A stretch of DNA of 36,729 nucleotides. Origin: Pisciglobus halotolerans. Its GTDB lineage: Bacteria > Bacillota > Bacilli > Lactobacillales > Carnobacteriaceae. Of this stretch, positions 24,641-32,759 are shown one piece after another (the stretch's first letter is position 1; every line of letters begins with the position of its first letter). Position numbers and translations under genes: made by a program. The notes beneath the pieces were generated by a model. It was not told the origin of the DNA and did no database searches. It saw only the letters and a program-made list of their open reading frames with translations. Location of the stretch: contig NZ_FOQE01000024.1 of assembly GCF_900113675.1 (NCBI RefSeq), positions 1 to 36,729 of the forward strand. The letters run 5' to 3'.

Positions 24641-25333
24641 ATGAGTAAAATATTAATCATTGAAGACGAAAAAAATTTAGCTCGTTTTGTTGAACTTGAA
24701 TTGAAACATGAAGGCTATGAAACAGAAGTGCGACATAATGGTCGTACAGGTTTAGAAGCAGCACTCGAAGAAAAGGCAGATTGGGATGTTATTTTGCTTG
24801 ATTTAATGCTGCCTGAATTGAATGGAATCGATGTTTGCCGTCGCATCAGACAAGTGAGCAATGTTCCAATCATTATGATGACAGCAAGAGACTCAGTGAT
24901 CGATCGTGTATCCGGATTGGATCATGGAGCAGATGACTATATCGTTAAACCTTTTGCAATCGAAGAACTACTGGCTCGTTTACGCGCTTTATTGCGCCGC
25001 ATTGAAATTGAAAGCGAGCAAAATATTACAAAACAAACCACTGTGATCTACCGGGATTTGGTTGTTGAAAAAGAAAACCGAGTTGTCCGTAGAGGCGATG
25101 AAGTAATCGAATTAACCAAAAGAGAATACGAGCTGCTGTTAGAATTGATGGAAAATGTCAATGTTGTGCTAGCGCGAGATGTTCTGTTAAATAAAGTCTG
25201 GGGTTATGAAACAGAAGTAGAAACGAATGTAGTAGATGTTTATATCCGTTATTTAAGAAATAAAATTGACGTTCCAGGCGAAGAAAGCTACATTCAAACT
25301 GTTCGTGGAACAGGTTATGTGATGCGTTCGTGA
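24641..25333 (+). CDS. csrR: OmpR-family response regulator, CsrR/CovR-like
   Basis: DNA-binding regulator of a two-component system. ATG 24641 follows AAGGAG by 11 bp; an in-frame GTG at 24551 coincides with the predicted transcription start and is rejected. The 230 residues have a receiver domain (IEDEKNLARFVELELKHEGY; phosphoacceptor Asp54 in VILLDLMLPE; conserved Thr in MMTARDS and Lys in IVKPF) and a C-terminal winged helix ending ETNVVDVYIRYLRNKID and YIQTVRGTGYV. It is very close to streptococcal CovR/CsrR and also like ArlR and LisR, which control surface and stress genes. The targets here are unknown. It overlaps the kinase start. Confidence 0.92.
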   Translation: MSKILIIEDEKNLARFVELELKHEGYETEVRHNGRTGLEAALEEKADWDVILLDLMLPELNGIDVCRRIRQVSNVPIIMMTARDSVIDRVSGLDHGADDYIVKPFAIEELLARLRALLRRIEIESEQNITKQTTVIYRDLVVEKENRVVRRGDEVIELTKREYELLLELMENVNVVLARDVLLNKVWGYETEVETNVVDVYIRYLRNKIDVPGEESYIQTVRGTGYVMRS

Positions 25334-26877
25334 AAAGATTCTTAAAAATGAACGGAAAAACGGGAAACGGATCTAAACGCATTTCTTTGAAATGGAAATG
25401 GTCTTTGGGTGCAGCCGCCGCGATATTTTTAACCTATCTTATTTTTACGATCGTCATTGCTTTAAGTTTCAGACAAATCACATTGAAACAGCAAGATGAA
25501 AAATTAAAGGAAGTCCTCTACGGAGTGGAAGAGCGTTTAAATGTGGAAGATGCAGCGCTGACGAAAGCAAGAGTTTACCAAGCTTTAAGCCCATCTTATA
25601 CACCGTCTTTCCCTGAGTTGGATCAATCTTACGATCAGCGAAATCTTCTGATCGGCGAAAAAGGCAACTTTCAAGATACACTTTATGCAGAAATGAGTGA
25701 AGAAGGTGTTGTTGTACGTGTTTACAGTCCAACCTCTCGTTTACTGTTTGAAACTAAACCAAGCGATGTCTCTTTTGCTCCCCAGGAAAAAACGAGTATC
25801 GATATCGCTGATATTAAAGGCAAAGTAGGGATCATTGGCGTTATGCCCGTTTATGCTTCTGGCAGCCAAGATTTGATCGGTTATATTCAAGTGATCAATC
25901 AACTGGTCGACTATCATGAAATGAATGATCAAATCTTTTCTGCTATTACCATTACTGGTCTCATTGCATTGCTGTTCAGTGCGATTTTAGGGTTTGTATT
26001 GGCAAATAGCTTCCTTAAACCGATCCAGTCTATCACAAACACGATGAATGACATTCGCAAAGATACCCAATCGCAATCGCGTATCGATATCCCAGATGGC
26101 AATGACGAACTGACTCATTTGTCGAATGTATTCAACGATATGTTAGATAAAATGCAGCTCTATATCGAGCAGCAGAAACAATTCGTAGAAGATGTGTCTC
26201 ACGAACTGCGGACGCCTGTAGCAGTGATGGAAGGTCACTTAAAGTTACTGAATCGCTGGGGGAAAGATGATCCGGAAATATTGGATGAGTCGCTATCAGC
26301 TTCTTTGCAAGAAATCGACAGAATGAAAACATTGGTTCAAGAAATGCTTGATCTTTCACGAGCAGAGCAGGTCGAGATCCATTATAAAAATGAAAAAACA
26401 CCGATTCGCCAAATCGTGCTACAAAACTATAATAACTTCAAAATGATCCATCCTGACTTTGACTTTATTTTAGATGATGATCTAGATCAGGAAATTTATG
26501 TATCGATCTATCGCAATCACTTAGAACAAATCTTGATCATTCTGCTTGATAATGCAGTGAAGTATTCAACGAAACGAAAAGAAGTTCATATCTCGATTGC
26601 TGCCCAAGAAAATACTGTCCAAGTCGCTATTCAAGACTATGGAGAAGGCATGACGCAAGAAGATACAGAAAAAATCTTTGGTCGTTTTTATCGGGTTGAT
26701 AAAGCTAGAAGTCGTCATAAGGGCGGTAATGGTTTGGGACTTTCAATTGCTAAGGAATTGCTGAAAGGATACAGAGGAGATATTTCTGTGGAGAGTGTGT
26801 TAGATCATGGCTCTATTTTCAGGATTACATTACCGATTTATGAAGAAACGGAAGATCAAGTAACAAAAGAATCTTAA
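25330..26877 (+). CDS. csrS: Sensor histidine kinase paired with CsrR
   Basis: Membrane sensor kinase expected to phosphorylate the preceding regulator. GTG 25330 overlaps the csrR stop (GTGA), suggesting coupling; ATG 25348 is an alternative. The 515 residues show membrane span 1 (about 27-50), an extracytoplasmic sensor of about 150 residues, span 2 (about 205-228), a HAMP linker, HisKA with His291 in DVSHELRTPVAVMEGH, and the ATPase domain with the N box DNAVKYS, G1 DYGEGM, F box FGRFYRVDKAR and G2 GNGLGLSIAKEL. It resembles CovS, LisK and ArlS. The signal cannot be inferred from sequence. Confidence 0.9.
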   Translation: MKRFLKMNGKTGNGSKRISLKWKWSLGAAAAIFLTYLIFTIVIALSFRQITLKQQDEKLKEVLYGVEERLNVEDAALTKARVYQALSPSYTPSFPELDQSYDQRNLLIGEKGNFQDTLYAEMSEEGVVVRVYSPTSRLLFETKPSDVSFAPQEKTSIDIADIKGKVGIIGVMPVYASGSQDLIGYIQVINQLVDYHEMNDQIFSAITITGLIALLFSAILGFVLANSFLKPIQSITNTMNDIRKDTQSQSRIDIPDGNDELTHLSNVFNDMLDKMQLYIEQQKQFVEDVSHELRTPVAVMEGHLKLLNRWGKDDPEILDESLSASLQEIDRMKTLVQEMLDLSRAEQVEIHYKNEKTPIRQIVLQNYNNFKMIHPDFDFILDDDLDQEIYVSIYRNHLEQILIILLDNAVKYSTKRKEVHISIAAQENTVQVAIQDYGEGMTQEDTEKIFGRFYRVDKARSRHKGGNGLGLSIAKELLKGYRGDISVESVLDHGSIFRITLPIYEETEDQVTKES

Positions 26878-26899
26878 ACATTTATGAACATTTTTTAAA

Positions 26900-26940
26900 G
26901 ACAAAAAAAGAGGAACTGGGAAAAATCCCAATTCCTTTTT
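26900..26940. terminator. Bidirectional terminator between csrS and yidC
   Basis: GGAACTGGGA (26912-26921) pairs with TCCCAATTCC (26926-26935; one mismatch) over AAAA, flanked by an A-run and a T-run, so it works for both convergent units. Confidence 0.9.
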
Positions 26941-26943
26941 TAT

Positions 26944-27882
26944 TTACCTATGTTGTTGCTTACCAGCGTTTCTTCCTTTACCTTTCCCTTGTTTATCTCG
27001 GTTAGAGGAAGAAGCTTGAGGTTTGTTGATCGTTGTTTGTTTCATTTGTTCCATTGTCTTTTGACGTTTTTTCTTAGGTGTCACTGGACGATTTTTATTT
27101 TTTTCTGCTATTTCTGCTTTGATTTTTGGCTTGTAGTGCAAGTTTGTGATCAAGGTTTGAACCATAGCAAAGATTCCGCCTGTCAACCAGTATAATGCAA
27201 GGCCGGCAGGAGAGGAGAATGAAATCAGTGTAATCATGACTGGGCTCATCATCATCATTGTCCGTGTTTGTTTCTTTTGTTCCGGTGACATGCCTATGGT
27301 TGAAATATAAGCTTGACCAAAGTAAACAGCTCCAACGATGATCACTAATACAATGCTTCGTTCTCCTAAATTCATTCCTAGGAAAGTGCTGCTTGCAATT
27401 TCATTTGATAAGCGTACAGCTTGATACATAGCAGTGAAAATCGGCAATTGAATGAGCAGCGGCAAGCAACCGATACCGCCCATCATGCTGATATCATTTT
27501 CTTTGTAAAGAGCCATCATTTCTTGTTGGATCTCAGCTTTTTCTTCATTGGTTTTTGCCGCTTTTAATGCTGACTGGATCTCGTCTAATTCAGGTTTGAC
27601 AAAGGCCATTTTTTCCTGTTGGACCATTGTTTTTTTCGATTGGCTCAGGTTTAACGGCAAAATGATCAATCGAACAACGATCGTGATCAAAATAATCGCT
27701 ATACCATAATTACCACCAAAAAAGTCAGCAAGTAGAATGATCAGTTTTTGAGTCGGAATAACTAAATATTCATAAATAAACCCGGTCGGCGCGCCATTGG
27801 CATCATAACTCATACACCCAGATAAGAGCAGCAATAAGCTTAAAATCGTTCCGGATAAATAGATTTTTTTCTTTCTTTTCAT
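26944..27882 (-). CDS. yidC: Membrane protein insertase YidC (lipoprotein type)
   Basis: Inserts and folds membrane proteins, alone or with SecYEG. The 312 residues start with a lipoprotein signal whose lipobox LSGC gives Cys23, then five membrane segments. Arg71 in ITIVVRLIILP is the conserved positive residue of the hydrophilic groove. The C-terminal tail (about 260-312) is long and very basic (PVTPKKKRQK, GKGKGRNAGK), the form called YidC2 in streptococci, where it contacts ribosomes. AAAGGA precedes the ATG. A separate promoter overlaps the acylphosphatase end. Lactobacillales usually carry two yidC copies; only this one is in the window. Confidence 0.95.
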   Translation of the reverse strand: MKRKKKIYLSGTILSLLLLLSGCMSYDANGAPTGFIYEYLVIPTQKLIILLADFFGGNYGIAIILITIVVRLIILPLNLSQSKKTMVQQEKMAFVKPELDEIQSALKAAKTNEEKAEIQQEMMALYKENDISMMGGIGCLPLLIQLPIFTAMYQAVRLSNEIASSTFLGMNLGERSIVLVIIVGAVYFGQAYISTIGMSPEQKKQTRTMMMMSPVMITLISFSSPAGLALYWLTGGIFAMVQTLITNLHYKPKIKAEIAEKNKNRPVTPKKKRQKTMEQMKQTTINKPQASSSNRDKQGKGKGRNAGKQQHR

Positions 27883-27924
27883 TTTTCACTTTCCTTTGCA
27901 TAGAGTAAAATAAAGTCATTTTAA

Positions 27925-27953
27925 ACTATACAGGAATTAGATTATCATTTCAA
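27925..27953 (-). promoter_or_regulatory. Promoter of yidC
   Basis: On the minus strand TTGAAA (complement of 27948-27953) and TATAGT (complement of 27925-27930) are 17 bp apart. The -35 overlaps the acylphosphatase stop codon. Confidence 0.7.
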
Positions 27954-28321
27954 TTGGTTACGGTAAAATTCATTCTTTCTTCAATACTTTCATCTTCTTC
28001 GACTGTAACATCCTCAACACTCGCACTAGGAGATGGAGAACGTTTTATGCCGTCTATAAACGCATCGATTCTTTCGGGACTTCCATTTGCTTCGATGTAA
28101 ACAGATCCATCATTTTCATTTCTCACGATTCCCGCTATGCCCAGTTTATCTGCTAGCATTTTAGTGGTGTAACGAAAACCAACACCTTGAACCATTCCTT
28201 TGACCAGAATGCGTACTTTCTTCATTTGTCGATGATCTCCTTTCGTTTTAAATTCCTTGGGGTCTACTGCAGGGGCAGGAGCAATTTTTTTTCTTAGTTT
28301 ATTTATCCATGTGATCAACAT
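27950..28321 (-). CDS. acyP: Acylphosphatase with N-terminal extension
   Basis: Hydrolyses acyl phosphates; cytoplasmic. The core of 91 residues (MKKVRILVKGMVQGVGFRYT onward) contains the phosphate-binding loop with its Arg in GMVQGVGFRYT and the catalytic Asn in GIVRNENDGSVYIEANG. The listed start ATG 28321 adds 32 residues (MLITWINKLRKKIAPAPAV...) and has an excellent GAGGTGA site. A second ATG at 28225 begins the minimal enzyme and has AAAGGAG about 11 bp upstream. Both starts look usable, so two isoforms are possible. The gene has its own promoter at 28355-28383, lies just before yidC, and is divergent from ftsK. Confidence 0.88.
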   Translation of the reverse strand: MLITWINKLRKKIAPAPAVDPKEFKTKGDHRQMKKVRILVKGMVQGVGFRYTTKMLADKLGIAGIVRNENDGSVYIEANGSPERIDAFIDGIKRSPSPSASVEDVTVEEDESIEERMNFTVTN

Positions 28322-28354
28322 CGTTCACCTCTTTTTGGTAACGTATTCACTCAT

Positions 28355-28383
28355 ATTTTAACGATTACACAGGAAAAGGTCAA
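28355..28383 (-). promoter_or_regulatory. Promoter of acyP
   Basis: On the minus strand TTGACC (complement of 28378-28383) and TAAAAT (complement of 28355-28360) are exactly 17 bp apart. It is divergent from the ftsK promoter. Confidence 0.75.
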
Positions 28384-28437
28384 CTTTTTGCCTATTAAGA
28401 AACAACGGATAACATTCCGTTATGCCTTTGTTTTGTG

Positions 28438-28443
28438 TATAAT
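28438..28443 (+). promoter_or_regulatory. -10 element of ftsK
   Basis: A perfect TATAAT lies 33 bp before the ftsK start, with a T-rich stretch upstream and no convincing -35. Confidence 0.5.
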
Positions 28444-28475
28444 ATAGGAAAGCGAAACAGGAAGGAGAACATGAG

Positions 28476-30839
28476 TTGGCTGCAAAACAACAAACAAAGT
28501 CTAAAAGAAAGAAAAAGAAAAAAAATGCTTCTGTTTCTAATGAAGTGATTGGAATTATTTATATAGCCATTAGCTTGTTTGCCTTGTCGCATCTTGGCTT
28601 TTTAGGTTTTTTAAGTGCTAATGCTTTTCGCTTTTTTGTAGGAGATACTTACCTCTTCGCAGCAGTAATGCTAGGTGTATATGGAGGCTATCTTCTCCTT
28701 AAAGGAGCGGCTCCACCATTAAAAAGTCATGGTGTTTTAGGGCTCATTTTATTATACAGTGGCGTTTTGTTATTTTTACATGCGCTTTTATTTAAAGGAA
28801 TCATTCAGCCTGAAACAAATATTTTATCTGCTACCTTGCGTTTTTATATGGCTGATGCCAGCAGCAGTTCAATTATCCACTCTTTAGGCGGAGGGATGAT
28901 TGGCGCGTTACTTTATACAGCGAGCTACTTTTTAGCCTCTCAGTGGGGCAGCTATCTGTTGTCGATCGTATTAGGGATAGTAGGCATTTTCTTTATATTA
29001 AACTTGTCATTCCAAAAGGCGTTGGCCATTATTCGAAATGGACTTCAGTGGACGAAAAAGAAAATCTTGTTTTTTATTTCGTTTATTCAAGAAACCATTT
29101 CCAAGAAAAAACAGCAAAAAACAAAAAAGAAAGAAAAAGCAAAAAACAAAACACAATCAACTGGGAAAAAGGAAAAGAAAGAAAAGGTCTCTCCATCAAC
29201 TATGTCGGCTGAAGAAACCAGAGAACATGATCAGCCAGCAGCTAAAGGCCCAGTTTTAGAGATCGACAGCTATCAGAAAAAAAGACAGCTTGAAGAAGCA
29301 GAAAAAGCAAACGCGACCCAAGCTGAACAGACGGATGATCAAGCAGATGAAAATGAACATCAGACGCTTGACTTTGAGATTTCTGCTGAAACTGAAAACG
29401 AGGACTATCAGTTGCCTTCTCCAGCTTTATTAAATGAAATCAAACAAAAAGACCAATCTGGAGAATATGAAATCATCGAACAGAACGTGAAAAAGTTAGA
29501 AACAACTTTTGCCAGCTTTGGTGTAGATGCAAAAGTGGTCAAAGCGAAACTTGGCCCTGCTGTGACCAAGTATGAAGTGAAACCTGCCATAGGTGTAAAA
29601 GTTAGCAAAGTCGTCAATTTAACAGATGATCTTGCCTTGTCGCTAGCAGCTAAGGATATTCGAATGGAAGCACCGATTCCAGGGAAATCTTTCATTGGGA
29701 TCGAAGTTCCGAATAATGAAGTGAATCTAGTCTCTTTTCGTGATGTGATTGAAGATTATGTTAAAGATAATGATAAGTTGCTTGAAGTTCCTCTCGGCAG
29801 AGATATCTCGGGGAGTGTAGCTGTAGCAGATTTAACAAAAATGCCGCATTTATTGGTTGCTGGATCTACAGGAAGCGGGAAATCGGTCAATATCAACAGT
29901 ATTATCGTCAGCATTTTAATGAAAGCCAAACCGAATGAAGTGAAACTGATGATGATCGACCCTAAAAAAGTTGAGTTGAATGTCTATAATGGTATACCGC
30001 ATCTATTGACACCTGTTGTAACCAATCCTAAAAAAGCTGCTCAAGCTCTTCATAAAGTCGTTGAAGAAATGGAAAGACGTTACGAATTATTTGCAGCCAC
30101 TGGTATGCGGAATATTTCTGGCTACAACGAACATATTCTTGAAAAAAATATCGAGACCGGCGAGAATTATCCGACACTGCCTTTTATTGTTGTCATTGTA
30201 GACGAATTGGCTGACTTGATGATGGTAGCAAGCAATGCAGTTGAAGAAGCTATCACAAGATTGGCTCAAATGGCAAGAGCTGCAGGTATCCATATGATTT
30301 TAGCTACACAGCGTCCTAGTGTAGATGTCATTACCGGGATCATCAAAGCCAATGTGCCTTCTCGTATTGCATTTGCAGTTTCAAGCGGAACAGATTCTCG
30401 TACGATCTTAGATAGCAATGGTGCAGAAAAACTATTGGGAAGAGGGGACATGTTGTACTTGCCGATGGGACAAAACAAACCGACACGTGTTCAAGGCGCT
30501 TTTATTTCTGATGAAGAAGTAGAACGAGTGGTTTCATTTGTGACCAATCAACAAGAAGCTAATTATGTAGAAGAAATGATTCCGACAGATGAACCTGAGA
30601 TGTCGCATGAAGAAGCGGAAGATGAACTGTATAATGAGGCTGTATCGTTAGTGGTAGAAATGCAAACTGCTAGTATTTCGATGTTGCAGCGACGCTTTAG
30701 GATCGGTTATAACCGAGCAGCTCGGATGATGGATGAAATGGAAATGCGCGGCGTCGTGGGACCATCAGAAGGCAGCAAGCCAAGGAAAGTAAATGTAGAA
30801 AAAGAACCGGAACCTTTAACCGAGTCAGAGGACCTTTGA
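28476..30839 (+). CDS. ftsK: DNA translocase FtsK/SpoIIIE family
   Basis: Septum-located motor that pumps chromosome ends into daughter cells. The start is TTG 28476, 8 bp after AAGGAG; an ATG at 28471 opens a different, 25-codon frame. The 787 residues have a very basic N terminus (KRKKKKK), four membrane spans (about 25-180), a charged Lys/Glu-rich linker (about 210-330), and the motor: Walker A GSTGSGKS (463-470), Walker [15 protein letters not shown], and [18 protein letters not shown]. The C-terminal gamma domain ([20 protein letters not shown]) is the winged helix that reads polar DNA motifs. Non-sporulating genomes keep it for division. Confidence 0.96.
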   Translation: MAAKQQTKSKRKKKKKNASVSNEVIGIIYIAISLFALSHLGFLGFLSANAFRFFVGDTYLFAAVMLGVYGGYLLLKGAAPPLKSHGVLGLILLYSGVLLFLHALLFKGIIQPETNILSATLRFYMADASSSSIIHSLGGGMIGALLYTASYFLASQWGSYLLSIVLGIVGIFFILNLSFQKALAIIRNGLQWTKKKILFFISFIQETISKKKQQKTKKKEKAKNKTQSTGKKEKKEKVSPSTMSAEETREHDQPAAKGPVLEIDSYQKKRQLEEAEKANATQAEQTDDQADENEHQTLDFEISAETENEDYQLPSPALLNEIKQKDQSGEYEIIEQNVKKLETTFASFGVDAKVVKAKLGPAVTKYEVKPAIGVKVSKVVNLTDDLALSLAAKDIRMEAPIPGKSFIGIEVPNNEVNLVSFRDVIEDYVKDNDKLLEVPLGRDISGSVAVADLTKMPHLLVAGSTGSGKSVNINSIIVSILMKAKPNEVKLMMIDPKKVELNVYNGIPHLLTPVVTNPKKAAQALHKVVEEMERRYELFAATGMRNISGYNEHILEKNIETGENYPTLPFIVVIVDELADLMMVASNAVEEAITRLAQMARAAGIHMILATQRPSVDVITGIIKANVPSRIAFAVSSGTDSRTILDSNGAEKLLGRGDMLYLPMGQNKPTRVQGAFISDEEVERVVSFVTNQQEANYVEEMIPTDEPEMSHEEAEDELYNEAVSLVVEMQTASISMLQRRFRIGYNRAARMMDEMEMRGVVGPSEGSKPRKVNVEKEPEPLTESEDL

Positions 30840-30861
30840 TATTGTTAAAGGTTCTTTTTTT
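30809..30861 (+). terminator. Terminator at the ftsK end with two alternative stems
   Basis: GGACCTTT (30830-30837) can pair with AAAGGTTC (30847-30854), or GAACCTTTAAC (30810-30820) with GTTAAAGGTTC (30844-30854); both use the same 3' arm and lead into a T-run (30855-30861). The stem covers the stop codon region. Confidence 0.8.
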
Positions 30862-31151
30862 GGTTCTACAATATTTAACGTTGGTCTGTAAAAAATCAAT
30901 TTTTTTAATGCTAAGCTCGTTAGAATCCTATTTCTAGAAATTTCAGGAGGCGCATAGGACTACTGGTAGCCATGAAAAAAGATGCAATGTGAATCACTTA
31001 GTGTTAGGCTTTAGCCGTTACACTAAGTTTGAAGCTTGCAAGCATTGAGACGCGATTTTCGGCTCAATGTGTTCTCATGGCTTTCCATCAGTAGCCCATC
31101 GACCGTAGGAAATTCCTTTACCAACGTTAAAAGAGGAAGAACCCTTTTTTT
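30862..31151 (+). ncRNA. Candidate structured RNA between ftsK and the BMP operon
   Basis: No gene is visible, but distant arms match in nested order. GGTTCT (30862-30867) with AGAACC (31138-31143); TTTAACGTTGGT (30874-30885) with ACCAACGTTAAA (31120-31131), 12 bp perfect; CTACTG (30960-30965) with CAGTAG (31089-31094); AGCCATGA (30968-30975) with TCATGGCT (31075-31082). Inside are two hairpins: CTTAGTGT (30997-31004) with ACACTAAG (31020-31027), and CATTGAG (31043-31049) with CTCAATG (31063-31069). Seven T (31145-31151) follow the outer arm, suggesting plus-strand termination. A weak -10 TACAAT is at 30867-30872. I recognise no Rfam family; a degenerate mobile palindrome is the alternative. 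31152-31370 shows only a hairpin, 31327-31334 with 31342-31349. Confidence 0.5.
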
Positions 31152-31373
31152 ATGCTCTCTCCACGTAATGAAATCGCAGATTCCAATAAATTCGGCGGCA
31201 TAGATGCTAACAGATGCTCCAAACAGCAAGTGAACGATTAAAGGTTTGTTCAGGTTTAAAGGGAGTGGAGAACATCAGAAGAAAAGTTAAATGAAAAAGC
31301 GATTAAAATGTGAACAATTTATCCTAAAAACGATTTCAATTATCGTTTTGTTGTTTCTTTTTTAGGGCTGTGG

Positions 31374-31382
31374 TGCTAAAAT
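31374..31382 (+). promoter_or_regulatory. Extended -10 promoter of the BMP lipoprotein gene
   Basis: TGCTAAAAT (TAAAAT at 31377-31382). The leader of about 58 nt contains GAACT...AGTTC, a small hairpin. The -35 region is T-rich and weak. Confidence 0.55.
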
Positions 31383-31446
31383 AAACATGAGGATGAACTG
31401 AGCGCAAGTTAGTTCGGACTACAAAAAAATATCGGGGGTTTTTCAA

Positions 31447-32520
31447 GTGGAAAAACGACATGTTAAGAGTCTATTGACTTTAGGTTTCACATCAGGCTTG
31501 GTATTGGCTGCTTGCGGAAATGGAGGAGGAAGCGACACAGCGGGTTCTGATGCAGCTTCTGGAGATAAAGCGGCTAAGGACTTCTCAGTTGTGATGGTCA
31601 CAGATGTCGGCGGGGTTGATGATGGTTCATTTAACGAATCAGCATGGAATGGAATGAAAGAGTGGGGGAAAGAACACAACCTTGAACAAAACAAAAACTT
31701 CGCATACATACAATCCAATGAAGACTCGCAATTTGTTCCTAATTTAAACCAAGCAGTCAACAACAATTTTGACTTGATTTATGGAATTGGATTTAAATTA
31801 AAACCAGCTATGGAAGACGTAGCGAAAGCCAACACAGATCAACACTTTGTTATTATTGATGAAGTGATCGAATTAGACAACGTAGCTTCTGTTTTATTTA
31901 AAGACCACGAAGCAGCTTATCTTGCAGGTGTAGCAGCTGCTGAAACAACTGAAACGGATCATGTTGGTTTTATTGGCGGACAAGAAAGTGATGTTATCGA
32001 CCGTTTTGAAGCTGGTTTTCTTGCTGGCGTCAAAGCTGTAAACCCTGATATCAAAGTAGATGTTGAGTATGCCGGTTCATTTGGTGATGCTGCTAAAGGA
32101 AGACAATTAGCTGCAGCAATGTATACCAACGGAGCTGATATTATTTATCACGCGTCTGGTGATACTGGTAATGGGGTTTTCTCTGAAGCTAGAGACCGTA
32201 TGAATGCTAATCCAGATGACAAGATTTGGGTTATCGGTGTTGACCTTGATCAACAAGCTGAAGGAGAATACGACGGTGGAAACTTGACATTGACCTCTAC
32301 TCTTAAAGGTGTAGGCGAAGCTGTTCAAGACCTTTCTAATGAAGCAATGGAAGGTACATTCCCAGGTGGAAAAACGACAAACTTCGGCTTGGCTGAAGAC
32401 GCTGTCGGCTTAACAGATGGCAACTTATCTGACGATGCAAAAGCAAAAGTTCAAGAATACAAACAAAAAATCATCGATGGAGAAATCGAAGTACCGACAC
32501 ATCCAGATGAAGTTAAATAA
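31447..32520 (+). CDS. BMP family substrate-binding lipoprotein (nucleoside ABC importer)
   Basis: Extracellular lipid-anchored receptor of the basic membrane protein (BMP/PnrA-like) family, which binds purine nucleosides in characterised members. GTG 31447 is 8 bp after GGGGG. The signal ends in the lipobox LAAC (Cys23), followed by a Gly/Ser/Asp-rich linker. The mature 357-residue precursor shows VTDVGGVDDGSFNESAWNGM, NFDLIYGIGF, FIGGQESDVIDRFEAGFLAGV and HASGDTGNGVF, all typical. It is orthologous in position to Listeria tcsA, downstream of ftsK. Three transporter genes follow after a modest terminator, which should keep the receptor in excess. Confidence 0.94.
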   Translation: MEKRHVKSLLTLGFTSGLVLAACGNGGGSDTAGSDAASGDKAAKDFSVVMVTDVGGVDDGSFNESAWNGMKEWGKEHNLEQNKNFAYIQSNEDSQFVPNLNQAVNNNFDLIYGIGFKLKPAMEDVAKANTDQHFVIIDEVIELDNVASVLFKDHEAAYLAGVAAAETTETDHVGFIGGQESDVIDRFEAGFLAGVKAVNPDIKVDVEYAGSFGDAAKGRQLAAAMYTNGADIIYHASGDTGNGVFSEARDRMNANPDDKIWVIGVDLDQQAEGEYDGGNLTLTSTLKGVGEAVQDLSNEAMEGTFPGGKTTNFGLAEDAVGLTDGNLSDDAKAKVQEYKQKIIDGEIEVPTHPDEVK

Positions 32521-32551
32521 ACACTTGATTCAAGCTTAACTTAATTGTAAT

Positions 32552-32577
32552 AAGAGGCCGGATTTTTCCGGTCTTTT
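32552..32577 (+). terminator. Hairpin between the BMP gene and its ABC genes
   Basis: AAGAGGCCGG (32552-32561) pairs with CCGGTCTTTT (32568-32577; two G-T pairs). Only four T close it, so partial read-through into the ATPase gene is plausible. A TACAAT at 32683-32688 could be a second promoter, but the -35 is poor. Confidence 0.8.
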
Positions 32578-32759
32578 ATTATCCCATTCAGTCACTTTTC
32601 ATTGCTCATAACATAAAAGTTAGCTTCTTAAAAATGTTGGAACAACTATTTTCTAATACTAGTTTTTATAGAAGGTTTTGTTTACAATGATAAAAGAACT
32701 GTCGTTTGAAATGAGTCAACAGAAGTTGGTTTAGAAAAGATAAAAGGAGTGAGACGCTC

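Noticed and set aside
30929-30942. Palindrome ATTTCTAGAAAT as a CodY box
   Set aside because: The two-base centre does not fit the one-base centre of the CodY consensus, and it lies ~500 bp upstream of the BMP gene inside the candidate RNA.
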